Source: Candidatus Didemnitutus sp. (GTDB lineage: Bacteria > Verrucomicrobiota > Verrucomicrobiia > Opitutales > Opitutaceae). Taken from it: a stretch of 10,355 nt of DNA. Under the pieces are notes generated by a model, which did not search any database, was not told the origin of the DNA, and saw only the letters and a program-made list of their open reading frames with translations. This document shows positions 1 through 5,710 of this stretch, one piece after another. Position 1 is the first letter of the stretch. The number at the start of each line of letters is the position of its first letter. The stretch is from the NCBI GenBank assembly GCA_030682505.1, contig JAUXOH010000447.1:1-10355 (forward strand), in the 5' to 3' direction. A program made the position numbers and the translations under genes.

Positions 1-481
1 CATGGTTCCGCGCATCTTCATCGAGCGCGCCGGCAACCGCGTCCGCGTCAAGATTTTCACCGCCCGCCCCGGCATCGTGATCGGCAAGAAGGGCCAGGAA
101 GTCGAAAACATGAAGGTCCAGCTCGGGAAACTTACCGGCAAGGACATCCTGCTCGACATCCAAGAGGTCAAGAAGCCCGAGACTGATGCCCAGCTCGTCG
201 CCGAAAACGTCGCGCTGCAACTTGAGCGCCGCGTGGCGTTCCGCCGTGCGATCAAGAAGTCCATTCAGATCGCCATGTCCCTCGGCGTGGACGGCATCAA
301 GATTCAATGCTCTGGCCGCCTTGGTGGCACCGACATCGCTCGCCGCGAGTGGCAGCGCCAGGGCCGCATTCCCCTCCACACCCTCCGCGAGAACATCGAT
401 TACGGTTTCGCCGAAGCCCGCACCCTCTGGGGCAAGATCGGCGTCAAGTGCTGGATCTGCAAAAAGGAAGAAACCAACTAA
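1..481 (+). CDS. rpsC: 30S ribosomal protein S3, C-terminal part (5' end outside window)
   Basis: S3 sits in the 30S head near the mRNA entry channel. The reading frame is open from the first base, and the ATG at 2 is an internal methionine: the residues before it in the family (N-terminal domain and start of the KH domain) lie upstream of the window. About 159 residues are visible. They include the KH-type GxxG loop (GKKG, visible residues 28-31), the family motif SGRLGG (104-109), and RIPLHTLRENIDY (122-134), which is near-identical across bacteria. The protein stops soon after the conserved WI.K segment, without the longer tail seen in some species. It is the last S10-type gene before rplP, 44 bases upstream. 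Identity is certain; only the start is missing. Confidence 0.97.
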   Translation, partial: MVPRIFIERAGNRVRVKIFTARPGIVIGKKGQEVENMKVQLGKLTGKDILLDIQEVKKPETDAQLVAENVALQLERRVAFRRAIKKSIQIAMSLGVDGIKIQCSGRLGGTDIARREWQRQGRIPLHTLRENIDYGFAEARTLWGKIGVKCWICKKEETN

Positions 482-525
482 TTGCCCCGGGCTCACCGCT
501 CCGTGCACCTAGCTAACTAAAAGCC

Positions 526-951
526 ATGTCCACTCTTTCCCCCTCACGCACCAAATACCGCAAGTCCTTCAAGGGCACCCGCGCCGGCAATGCCAAGCGC
601 GGCAACACGCTCGCCTTTGGTGAATTCGGTCTGCAGTCCCTTTCCCGTGGTCCCATGACCGGCCGCCAAATCGAGGCCGCCCGCGTCACCATTGCCCGCC
701 ATCTCAAGCGCAAGGGCAAATTGTGGATCCGCGTTTTCCCGCACAAGCCGGTCACCAAGAAGCCGGCCGAAGTGCGCATGGGCCAAGGCAAGGGCCCGGT
801 GGAATTCTACGTCGCCGTCATCCGGCCCGGCGCGGTGCTGTTCGAACTCGCCGGCGTTTCGGTGACCATTGCCAGAGAGGCATTCCGCCTCGCCGATGCC
901 AAGCTGCCGTTCCGTTGCCGCTTCATCGTCCGTGAAAGCTTGGGCACCTAA
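526..951 (+). CDS. rplP: 50S ribosomal protein L16
   Basis: L16 binds 23S rRNA near the peptidyl transferase centre and the A-site tRNA elbow. The 141 residues match the usual length (E. coli 136). Visible motifs are RTKYRK (8-13), the RQIEAAR helix (47-53), WIRVFPHKP (67-75), RMGQGKG (84-90) and the C-terminal AREAFRLADAKLP stretch (116-128). The start at 526 gives the expected short N-terminus. No Shine-Dalgarno sequence is seen in the 44-base spacer after rpsC, which contains several small palindromes (CCCGGG, GTGCAC, TAGCTA) but no convincing hairpin. rpmC follows 21 bases downstream. Confidence 0.97.
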   Translation: MSTLSPSRTKYRKSFKGTRAGNAKRGNTLAFGEFGLQSLSRGPMTGRQIEAARVTIARHLKRKGKLWIRVFPHKPVTKKPAEVRMGQGKGPVEFYVAVIRPGAVLFELAGVSVTIAREAFRLADAKLPFRCRFIVRESLGT

Positions 952-956
952 TTTTT

Positions 957-964
957 AGAGGAGA
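957..964 (+). promoter_or_regulatory. Shine-Dalgarno site of rpmC
   Basis: AGAGGAGA lies 8 bases before the rpmC ATG at 973. It is one of the few strong ribosome binding sites in the window and confirms the start. Confidence 0.75.
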
Positions 965-972
965 CCGCTACC

Positions 973-1176
973 ATGACTTCCAAGGAAATCCGCCAACTCT
1001 CGCCAATCGAGATCACCACCAAGCTCCGCGCCACCCGCGACGAGCTCCTGCAACTGCGTCTGCGCAAGCACACCGGCCAGGTCGAAAAGCCGCACATGAT
1101 CCGTGTCCTCCGCAAGGACGTGGCTCGCCTCGAGACTATTCTCACCGAGATCAATTCCAAGCAGACCGTCGCCTAA
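973..1176 (+). CDS. rpmC: 50S ribosomal protein L29
   Basis: L29 is a small two-helix protein beside the peptide exit tunnel, close to L23 and the docking region for nascent-chain factors. The 67 residues are the normal size. The second half of the first helix (TRDELLQLRLRKHTGQ, 21-36) and the following IRVLRKDVARLETIL (43-57) match the family pattern, where a ...LRFQ...GQL...H.I...R..IAR..T... arrangement is typical. The ATG at 973 has a strong Shine-Dalgarno sequence. It lies in its usual place between rplP and rpsQ. Nothing is odd about it. Confidence 0.95.
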   Translation: MTSKEIRQLSPIEITTKLRATRDELLQLRLRKHTGQVEKPHMIRVLRKDVARLETILTEINSKQTVA

Positions 1177-1199
1177 GCGCCGTCCAACCGCCTCCGCCC

Positions 1200-1559
1200 A
1201 TGTCCCTTCACACCCGCCACGCCACCCGCAAGACCGAGCTCGGTTTCGTCAGCTCCAAGATGGGCGACAAGTCCGTCAAGGTCACCGTTCCTTACAAGAC
1301 CCCGCACCCCCTTTACGGCAAGGTCATCAACCGCAAAACCGTGCTCCATGTCCACGACGAGAAGAACGAAGCCAAGGTTGGCGACAAGGTCGAGGTCATG
1401 GAGACTCGCCCGATCAGCCGCCTGAAGCGTTGGCGCATTGTTCGCGTTGTCCTCGCCGCCGTTGCTCCTCTGGGCGCGGCCGTCACCGAGGCTGATGTGG
1501 CCGCCATCGTCCCCACCAAGACCACCAAAGCTAACAAAGCCGCGGTTCCCCAAGCCTAA
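1200..1559 (+). CDS. rpsQ: 30S ribosomal protein S17 with a C-terminal extension
   Basis: S17 is a primary 16S rRNA binder of the 30S body with an OB fold. The core is residues 8 to about 88: GFVSSKMGDKSVKVTV, then HPLYGKVINR (36-45), LHVHDEKNEAKVGDKVEV (49-66) and the closing RPISRLKRWRIVRVV (70-84). Bacterial S17 is usually about 84 residues; this one is 119, with roughly 31 extra residues rich in Ala, Val, Thr and Lys. The tail ends in TKTTKANKAAVPQA and looks flexible. No Shine-Dalgarno sequence is seen in the 23 bases after rpmC. The extension is read in the same frame up to a normal TAA and overlaps no gene, so it is not an obvious sequencing error. Confidence 0.95.
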   Translation: MSLHTRHATRKTELGFVSSKMGDKSVKVTVPYKTPHPLYGKVINRKTVLHVHDEKNEAKVGDKVEVMETRPISRLKRWRIVRVVLAAVAPLGAAVTEADVAAIVPTKTTKANKAAVPQA

Positions 1560-1564
1560 TTTCC

Positions 1565-1570
1565 AGGAGA
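1565..1570 (+). promoter_or_regulatory. Shine-Dalgarno site of rplN
   Basis: AGGAGA lies 8 bases before the ATG at 1579. It decides the rplN start: the frame is open back to an ATG at 1438, but that would overlap rpsQ and add residues foreign to L14. Confidence 0.8.
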
Positions 1571-1578
1571 ACATCGTC

Positions 1579-1944
1579 ATGATTCAGATGCGTTCCATTC
1601 TCGATATTGCCGACAACACCGGTGCGCGCCGCGCCTCGATGATCGGCAAAGTCGGCCATCCTTCCTTCTATGCCCACGTGGGTGACATCATCAGCGTGAA
1701 CATCAAAGAGAGCAGCACCGATGCGACGGTGAAGAAAGGTGAGGTCCACAAGGCCGTCATCGTTCGCACCCGCGCTCCGCTTCGTCGCACCGACGGCAGC
1801 TACCTTCGCTTCGACAGCAACGCGATCGTCATCATTGGCGATGACGGCAACCCCAAGGGCACCCGCATCTTCGGCCCCGTGGCTCGCGAACTCCGCGCCA
1901 AGAACTACATGAAGATCATCTCCCTCGCACCGGAGGTCCTCTGA
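1579..1944 (+). CDS. rplN: 50S ribosomal protein L14
   Basis: L14 binds 23S rRNA at the subunit interface, forms an intersubunit bridge, and is near the site used by the silencing factor RsfS. The 121 residues (E. coli 123) begin MIQM, close to the family MIQ start, followed by the conserved ADNTGARR (11-18), VGDIISVNIKES (34-45), VKKGEVHKAVIVRT (51-64) and the signature GTRIFGPVARELR (94-106). It ends in MKIISLAPEVL, identical to the E. coli C-terminus. The start is fixed by the family N-terminus and a good Shine-Dalgarno sequence. rplX begins only 2 bases after the TGA, so translational coupling is likely. Confidence 0.97.
   Translation: MIQMRSILDIADNTGARRASMIGKVGHPSFYAHVGDIISVNIKESSTDATVKKGEVHKAVIVRTRAPLRRTDGSYLRFDSNAIVIIGDDGNPKGTRIFGPVARELRAKNYMKIISLAPEVL
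1932..1936 (+). promoter_or_regulatory. Shine-Dalgarno site of rplX, inside rplN
   Basis: GGAGG lies within the last codons of rplN, 10 bases before the rplX ATG at 1947. With the 2-base intergenic gap it suggests that rplX translation is coupled to rplN. Confidence 0.7.
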
Positions 1945-1946
1945 CC

Positions 1947-2225
1947 ATGCAAAAATTCCATATCAAGAAAAACGACGCCGTCGTCGTCATTTCGGGCGCC
2001 CACAAGGGCAAGTCCGGCAAGGTCCTCGAGATCCTGCCCGTCAAGCAACGCGCCGTCGTTGAAGGCGTGGCCATGATCAAGCGGCATCTCAAGAAGTCCC
2101 AAGAAAATCCCCAGGGCAAGATCCTCGAGCGCGAAGGTTCGGTCCAAATCTCGAACCTCATGCTGCAATCGCGTTTCGACGCATCGAAGCGCACCAAGAA
2201 ACCAGCCGAGGCCGCCAAGAGCTAA
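1947..2225 (+). CDS. rplX: 50S ribosomal protein L24, short C-terminus
   Basis: L24 starts assembly of the 50S subunit on domain I of 23S rRNA and sits at the exit tunnel rim. The KOW region is clear: KKNDAVVVISGAHKGKSGKVLEI (7-29), followed by the GVAMIKRHLKKSQ stretch (40-52) and ISNLML (68-73). The protein has 92 residues against about 104 in E. coli. The usual distal segment after SNVM (a GKPTRVGF-like block, then GKKVR) is absent and is replaced by a Lys/Ala-rich tail, SKRTKKPAEAAKS. The tail is read to a normal stop and I saw no simple frameshift restoring the missing block, so this is probably the real form in this lineage. Confidence 0.93.
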   Translation: MQKFHIKKNDAVVVISGAHKGKSGKVLEILPVKQRAVVEGVAMIKRHLKKSQENPQGKILEREGSVQISNLMLQSRFDASKRTKKPAEAAKS

Positions 2226-2236
2226 CGCTTTCAATC

Positions 2237-2255
2237 GCCCGCTTGGAAACCGGGC
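2237..2255 (+). other. Short stem-loop just upstream of rplE
   Basis: GCCCG (2237-2241) can pair with CGGGC (2251-2255) around a 9-base loop. It ends 9 bases before the rplE ATG, in the 39-base rplX-rplE spacer. In E. coli, S8 represses the spc operon by binding mRNA at this same junction. The position is suggestive, but I cannot recognise an S8-binding core here and a 5-bp GC stem can arise by chance. Confidence 0.35.
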
Positions 2256-2264
2256 CCACCAAAA

Positions 2265-2849
2265 ATGAGCCAGAAAAAGAATCTCCCCCCGCTGCAGAAA
2301 GCTTATCTCGAGCAAGTCGTGCCCGCCCTCATGGCGGCGCGCGGCTACAAGAATAAGCACCAAGTACCGGCCCTCTCGAAGATCGTGCTGAACACCGGCA
2401 TCTCTTCCGCCGCCGACAAGAACCAGATCGCCGACGCCGCGCGCGACATGGCGCTGATCGCCGGTCAGAAGCCGATCCTGAACAAGTCCCGCAAGGCCAT
2501 CGCCAATTTCAAATTGCGCGAAGGCCAGATCGTGGGCTGCAGCGTCACCCTGCGCGGCGACAGCATGTGGAATTTCCTCATGCGTCTCCTCGCCGTCGGC
2601 CTTCCGACCATCCGCGATTTCCGCGGCACGTCGAGCAAGCTCGATGGTCAGGGTAACTACAACATCGGCATCAGCGACTTCACCATTTTCCCCGAAATCC
2701 AAGTCGAGAGCGCCAAGCGTCAGATGGGTCTCGATATCACCCTCGTCACTACGGCTGACACCGATGACGAGGGCCGTGAACTCCTCCGCCTTCTCGGCAT
2801 GCCCTTCCGTCGCACGGAAAACACCGCCCCGAAGTCCACCGCCGCCTAA
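2265..2849 (+). CDS. rplE: 50S ribosomal protein L5
   Basis: L5 binds 5S rRNA and helps place the 5S particle in the central protuberance; it also contacts S13 across the subunit interface. The 194 residues are slightly more than the E. coli 179. Family blocks are VPALSKIVLNTGI (34-46), AGQKPILNKSRKAIANFKLREGQ (66-88, RNA contact), GCSVTLRG (91-98), PTIRDFRG (114-121), DGQGNYNIGI (127-136), IFPEI (141-145) and the C-terminal LLRLLGMPF (173-181). A short Thr/Ala tail follows. No Shine-Dalgarno sequence is at a useful distance; the ATG is preceded by an A-rich stretch after a small stem-loop. It lies in its usual place between rplX and rpsN. Confidence 0.97.
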   Translation: MSQKKNLPPLQKAYLEQVVPALMAARGYKNKHQVPALSKIVLNTGISSAADKNQIADAARDMALIAGQKPILNKSRKAIANFKLREGQIVGCSVTLRGDSMWNFLMRLLAVGLPTIRDFRGTSSKLDGQGNYNIGISDFTIFPEIQVESAKRQMGLDITLVTTADTDDEGRELLRLLGMPFRRTENTAPKSTAA

Positions 2850-2861
2850 CCTTTACGCGCC

Positions 2862-3167
2862 ATGCCGAAAACCTCCGCCATCGAACGCAACAAGAAGCGT
2901 CAGCGCCTCACCGAAAAGTTCGCTCCCAAGCGTGCTGAGCTGAAGGCTGTTCTCTCCAACCCGGCCACCTCTGACGAGGAATTCTACGCCGCGCAAAAGA
3001 AGCTCCAGAAGCTTCCGCGCAACTCGTCGAAGGTCCGCATCCGCAACCGCTGCTCCATGAGCGGCCGCCCGCGCGGCTTTAAGCGCAAATACGGCGTCTC
3101 CCGCCTCACCTTCCGCGAGCTAGCACTCGCCGGCAAAATCCCGGGCGTCACCAAATCATCTTGGTAA
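2862..3167 (+). CDS. rpsN: 30S ribosomal protein S14, zinc-free long form
   Basis: S14 is a late-assembling protein of the 30S head. The 101 residues equal the E. coli length, and there are no CxxC pairs, so this is the zinc-independent (C-) long form and not the 61-residue zinc form. The N-terminal half is basic and helical (KRQRLTEKFAPKRAELKAVL, 12-31). The C-terminal core carries LQKLPRNSSKVRIRNRC (48-64), GRPRGFKRKYGVSR (68-81), REL and the end IPGVTKSSW. There is one cysteine (64), at the position E. coli also has. It starts 12 bases after rplE with no visible Shine-Dalgarno sequence. Confidence 0.97.
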   Translation: MPKTSAIERNKKRQRLTEKFAPKRAELKAVLSNPATSDEEFYAAQKKLQKLPRNSSKVRIRNRCSMSGRPRGFKRKYGVSRLTFRELALAGKIPGVTKSSW

Positions 3168-3179
3168 ACCCTTTGGTCC

Positions 3180-3201
3180 GCGGGAGTCGGATATGACCCG
3201 C
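3180..3201 (+). other. Stem-loop in the rpsN-rpsH spacer
   Basis: GCGGG (3180-3184) is complementary to CCCGC (3197-3201) with a 12-base loop. A competing fold pairs GTC (3186-3188) with GAC (3195-3197). It occupies the middle of the 60-base spacer before rpsH. No T-run follows, so it is not a standard terminator. Function is unknown and chance is possible. Confidence 0.35.
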
Positions 3202-3227
3202 ACGACCGTCGCAAACAACATCCATCC

Positions 3228-3620
3228 ATGACCGATCCGATCAGCGATTTCCTTACCCGCCTCCGCAATGCGTCGAAGGCCGGCCTCACCGTGTGCGTCT
3301 CACCGCACTCGCAAATGAAGGAGAGTCTCGCGACAATCCTTAAGACCGAGGGTTTTATCCGCGATTTCACCACCGGTGCCGACGAGCGCGGTCACAAGAC
3401 CCTCATTGTGACCATGAAGTATGTCGACAGCACCCCGGTGCTCGTCGGCCTCAAGCGTGAGTCGACACCCGGCCGCCGCCGCTATTTCGGTTATTCCGAT
3501 TTGCCCCGCGTGCTGAACGGCCTCGGTATGGCCATCGTTTCCACGTCCAAGGGTCTCATGAAAGACCAAGACGCCCGCCGCAACAAACTCGGTGGCGAAC
3601 TCGTCTGCACCGTCTGGTAA
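3228..3620 (+). CDS. rpsH: 30S ribosomal protein S8
   Basis: S8 is a primary binder of the 16S central domain and, in E. coli, the translational repressor of the spc operon. The 130 residues match the family. Visible blocks are DPISDFLTRLRNA (3-15), the helix ending ILKTEGFIRDF (37-47), the LKRESTPGRRRY segment (75-86), LPRVLNGLGMAIVSTSKGLM (92-111) and the C-terminal LGGELVCTVW (121-130). The STSKG loop and the final GGE strand form the rRNA-binding face in known structures. It begins 60 bases after rpsN and has no visible Shine-Dalgarno sequence. Whether it regulates this operon cannot be judged from the sequence. Confidence 0.97.
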   Translation: MTDPISDFLTRLRNASKAGLTVCVSPHSQMKESLATILKTEGFIRDFTTGADERGHKTLIVTMKYVDSTPVLVGLKRESTPGRRRYFGYSDLPRVLNGLGMAIVSTSKGLMKDQDARRNKLGGELVCTVW

Positions 3621-3624
3621 GGAA
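3619..3624 (+). promoter_or_regulatory. Shine-Dalgarno site of rplF
   Basis: AAGGAA overlaps the rpsH stop codon and lies 9 bases before the ATG at 3634. It supports that start over the ATG at 3592, which lies inside rpsH. Confidence 0.65.
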
Positions 3625-3633
3625 CAAAGCACC

Positions 3634-4179
3634 ATGAGCAGAATTGGCAAACAACCCGTTTTAATTCCCGACAAGGTCAAGGTCGACATCAAGGGCACCA
3701 CCGTGTCCGTCGACGGCCCGAAGGGAAAAACCAGCAAAACCTTCGCCCCGGTCGTCAAGATCGAGCAGAAGGACAAAACCATCGTCGTCTCGCCGCTCGA
3801 TGAGACCCGCTTCTCCCGCGCGATGTATGGCACCGCCCGTTCCGTGATCAACGGCATGGTCAAGGGCGCCAGCGTCGGCTACCTGAAGGAGCTCGAAATC
3901 CAAGGCGTCGGCTTCAAGGCGATCCTCAAGGGCAATCAACTCGATTTGTCCCTCGGCTACTCGCATCCGATTCTTCACGACATCCCGACGGGGGTCAAAG
4001 TGACCGTCACCGACGGCACCAAGTTGAAGATCGAAGGCGCCGACAAGCAAATGGTCGGTCAGGTGACCGCCGAAATTCGCGCCTACTACCCGCCGGAGCC
4101 TTACAAGGGCAAGGGCGTGCGTATCGTTGGCGAGCACGCCGAGCGTGTCCGTCGCAAGGAAGGCAAGACCGTCGCCTAA
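3634..4179 (+). CDS. rplF: 50S ribosomal protein L6
   Basis: L6 binds 23S rRNA near the sarcin-ricin loop, next to the factor-binding site. The protein is 181 residues (E. coli 177) with the usual two similar alpha/beta domains. The N-terminus MSRIGKQPVLIP is the family start. Other blocks are SRAMYGTARSVINGMVKGAS (61-80), LEIQGVGFKA (87-96), LGYSHPI (107-113), ADKQMVGQ (136-143) and the signature PPEPYKGKGVRI (153-164). It ends in a basic RVRRKEGKTVA. The frame is open back to 3592, but the family start and a Shine-Dalgarno sequence favour 3634, 13 bases after rpsH. Confidence 0.97.
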   Translation: MSRIGKQPVLIPDKVKVDIKGTTVSVDGPKGKTSKTFAPVVKIEQKDKTIVVSPLDETRFSRAMYGTARSVINGMVKGASVGYLKELEIQGVGFKAILKGNQLDLSLGYSHPILHDIPTGVKVTVTDGTKLKIEGADKQMVGQVTAEIRAYYPPEPYKGKGVRIVGEHAERVRRKEGKTVA

Positions 4180-4206
4180 CCGCGCTAACCTCAAGGTCGC
4201 AATACC

Positions 4207-4572
4207 ATGTCCAACACGATTCAAAAAGCCATTCTCCTGCAGAAGCGCAAGTGGCGCATTCGCAAACTGGTGGCCGGCACCGCTGCCCGCCCCCGTCTCA
4301 CCGTCAAGTTCTCCGGCAAGCACATCTACGCGCAAGCGGTCGATGACGATGCTGGCAAGACCCTCGCGTTCCTTTCGACCCTCGATGCCGAGGTGCGCAA
4401 GGGCAACGCGAAGAGCAACCTCTCCGGCGCCAAAGCTCTTGGCACCGCCTTCGCCATCAAGGCGAAGGCCGCCGGCATCACCGCGGTGGTGTTCGACCGC
4501 AACGGCCGTCTCTACCACGGCCGCGTCAAGACGTTTGCCGACGCCACGCGCGAAGGTGGCCTTCAATTCTAA
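4207..4572 (+). CDS. rplR: 50S ribosomal protein L18
   Basis: L18 binds 5S rRNA and, with L5, attaches it to the central protuberance. The 121 residues are the normal length. The basic N-terminal stretch (KRKWRIRK, 13-20) is followed by RPRLTVKFSGKHIYAQ (28-43), the helix around SGAKALGTAFAIKA (73-86) and the C-terminal signature FDRNGRLYHGRVK (96-108), closing with ADATREGGLQF (111-121). A weak AAGG at 4193-4196 precedes the ATG. It lies between rplF (27 bases) and rpsE (9 bases), as in other spc operons. Confidence 0.97.
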   Translation: MSNTIQKAILLQKRKWRIRKLVAGTAARPRLTVKFSGKHIYAQAVDDDAGKTLAFLSTLDAEVRKGNAKSNLSGAKALGTAFAIKAKAAGITAVVFDRNGRLYHGRVKTFADATREGGLQF

Positions 4573-4581
4573 ACCCCGTCC

Positions 4582-5088
4582 ATGGCTCAAAATAACAGAT
4601 CCTATTCCTCCGGTCCCGGTGCCGTCGATTCCGGCATGATCGAGAAGGTCGTCTTCATCAACCGCTGCGCCAAGGTGGTGAAGGGTGGCCGTCGCTTCAG
4701 CTTCTCCGCCCTCTCCGTCGTCGGCGATGGCAAGGGCAGTGTTGGCATCGGCTACGGCAAGGCCAAGGAAGTTCCCGAAGCAATTCGGAAAGCGACCGAG
4801 TCCGCCAAGAAGCGCATGGTCCCCGTGAAGCTTCGCGGCGACACGATTCCGCATGAAGTTCTCGGTGTCTACGACGGCGGCAAGGTGTTCCTTCGCCCCG
4901 CGACCACCGGCACCGGACTCATCGCCGGTGGTGGCGTTCGCGCCGTCCTCGAAGCGGCGGGCGTCAAGAACGTGCTCACGAAGTCGATGGGTTCCAAGAA
5001 CCACATCGCCGTCGTGAACGCGACCCTCGCTGGTCTCCGCAAGTTGCGCATGGCGGAAGATTTCAAGTCCGCCCGCAGCGCAGTTTAA
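4582..5088 (+). CDS. rpsE: 30S ribosomal protein S5
   Basis: S5 lies at the mRNA entry channel of the 30S subunit, with S3 and S4, and affects fidelity; mutations in its loop give spectinomycin resistance in E. coli. The 168 residues match the family (E. coli 167). The N-terminal double-stranded-RNA-binding-like domain is clear: VVFINRCAKVVKGGRRFSFS (23-42), VGDGKGSVGIGYGKAKEVPEAI (47-68). The C-terminal domain has GTGLIAGGGVRAVLEAAG (110-127), the family signature, then GSKNHIAVVNATLAGL (137-152). A Ser/Gly-rich N-terminus of about 18 residues precedes the core. No Shine-Dalgarno sequence is seen. The expected next gene, rpmD (L30), is absent. Confidence 0.97.
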   Translation: MAQNNRSYSSGPGAVDSGMIEKVVFINRCAKVVKGGRRFSFSALSVVGDGKGSVGIGYGKAKEVPEAIRKATESAKKRMVPVKLRGDTIPHEVLGVYDGGKVFLRPATTGTGLIAGGGVRAVLEAAGVKNVLTKSMGSKNHIAVVNATLAGLRKLRMAEDFKSARSAV

Positions 5089-5098
5089 ATTAATCCGA

Positions 5099-5133
5099 GT
5101 CGCCCCGCGCCAGAGTCGGCGAGGGGCGGCGAC
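5099..5133 (+). other. Stem-loop in the rpsE-rplO spacer, at the place of the missing rpmD
   Basis: The spacer folds into a long imperfect hairpin. CGCC (5108-5111) pairs with GGCG (5118-5121) around a 6-base loop; after a G-A mismatch (5107 and 5122), GCCCC (5102-5106) pairs with GGGGC (5123-5127); after a bulge (5128-5130), GTC (5099-5101) pairs with GAC (5131-5133). No T-run follows, so it is not a typical intrinsic terminator. It ends 22 bases before the rplO ATG. A role in mRNA processing, stability or translational control is possible but unproven. Confidence 0.55.
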
Positions 5134-5140
5134 CCAAACT

Positions 5141-5145
5141 TAGGA
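5141..5145 (+). promoter_or_regulatory. Probable Shine-Dalgarno site of rplO
   Basis: TAGGA lies 10 bases before the rplO ATG at 5156, in an A-rich context and just downstream of the spacer stem-loop. Confidence 0.5.
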
Positions 5146-5155
5146 AAACAAGACA

Positions 5156-5599
5156 ATGCTCCTCCACACTCTCAAGAACGTCAAAGGTGCCGTCCACCGG
5201 CGCAAGCGCGTCGGTTGCGGCGAAGGCAGCGGCCACGGCAAGACCTCCGGTCGCGGTGGCAAAGGCCAGTCGGCTCGTTCCGGCGGCTCGATCCGTCCCG
5301 GCTTCGAAGGCGGCCAGATGCCGCTTTACCGCAAACTGCCCCACCGCGGTTTCAACAATTACAATTTCCGCACGAGCTACGGCATCGTGAACGTTTCCGA
5401 CCTCGAAGGCCTCGATGTGGCCATCACGGAAGTGAATCTCGATGTGCTGGTCAAAGCCGGCCATGTCCGTTCGGGCGTGCTGCTCAAGATTCTGGGCAAT
5501 GGCGACCTCACCCGGGCCCTCAAGGTCACGGCGGTCAAATTCTCCGACTCCGCCAAGGCGAAGATCGAAAAGGCCGGCGGCCAGGCGATTGTTGCCTAA
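5156..5599 (+). CDS. rplO: 50S ribosomal protein L15
   Basis: L15 is a late assembly protein with a long basic, glycine-rich N-terminal extension that threads into 23S rRNA. The 147 residues are close to E. coli (144). The N-terminal part shows KRVGCGEGSGHGKTSGRGGKG (17-37), then RPGFEGGQMPLYRKLPHRGF (47-66), the family hallmark. The C-terminal globular part carries VNVSDLEGL (78-86), VLLKILGNGDL (108-118) and a closing VKFSDSAKAKIEKAGG (127-142). The ATG at 5156 gives the expected family start. It follows rpsE after 67 bases with no rpmD between, and is separated from secY by an unusually long, structured 111-base spacer. Confidence 0.97.
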   Translation: MLLHTLKNVKGAVHRRKRVGCGEGSGHGKTSGRGGKGQSARSGGSIRPGFEGGQMPLYRKLPHRGFNNYNFRTSYGIVNVSDLEGLDVAITEVNLDVLVKAGHVRSGVLLKILGNGDLTRALKVTAVKFSDSAKAKIEKAGGQAIVA

Positions 5600-5620
5600 G
5601 GTCACCGCCTTGCATCCTCG

Positions 5621-5671
5621 TTTCCCGTTACCGACTGAGTCCGCTCTCCTGCACCTCAGTCGAATGGGAAA
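5621..5671 (+). other. Stem-loop in the rplO-secY spacer
   Basis: CGACTGAG (5632-5639) is perfectly complementary to CTCAGTCG (5655-5662) with a 15-base loop. The stem can be extended below a small internal loop by TTTCCC (5621-5626) pairing with GGGAAA (5666-5671). It fills the centre of the 111-base gap between rplO and secY, the longest gap in the window. The sequence after it is C/T-mixed without a clean T-run, so an intrinsic terminator is unlikely; an mRNA processing or attenuation element is possible. The perfect 8-bp arm makes chance less likely than for the other spacers. Confidence 0.55.
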
Positions 5672-5710
5672 ACCGAAAGTCCCTTCTCTAACTCCGTAAT
5701 TCCTCACCCC

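Noticed and set aside
1438..1578. Upstream extension of rplN to an ATG at 1438
   Set aside because: It overlaps rpsQ and adds residues unlike L14; the ATG at 1579 has the family N-terminus and an AGGAGA site.
3592..3633. Upstream extension of rplF to an ATG at 3592
   Set aside because: It lies within rpsH; MSRIGKQP at 3634 is the family start and has its own ribosome binding site.
3661..5004. Open frame of 447 codons on the minus strand opposite rplF, rplR and rpsE
   Set aside because: It spans three real genes in antisense and has low-complexity Gly/Ala/Asp/His composition, as expected for a shadow of GC-rich coding DNA.
5099..5133. Stem-loop before rplO as an intrinsic terminator
   Set aside because: No T-run follows, and the next gene starts 22 bases later in the same operon. 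Reported only as a structure.
5621..5671. Stem-loop before secY as an intrinsic terminator
   Set aside because: The bases after it are mixed C/T/A with no clean T-run, and I found no promoter for secY downstream.
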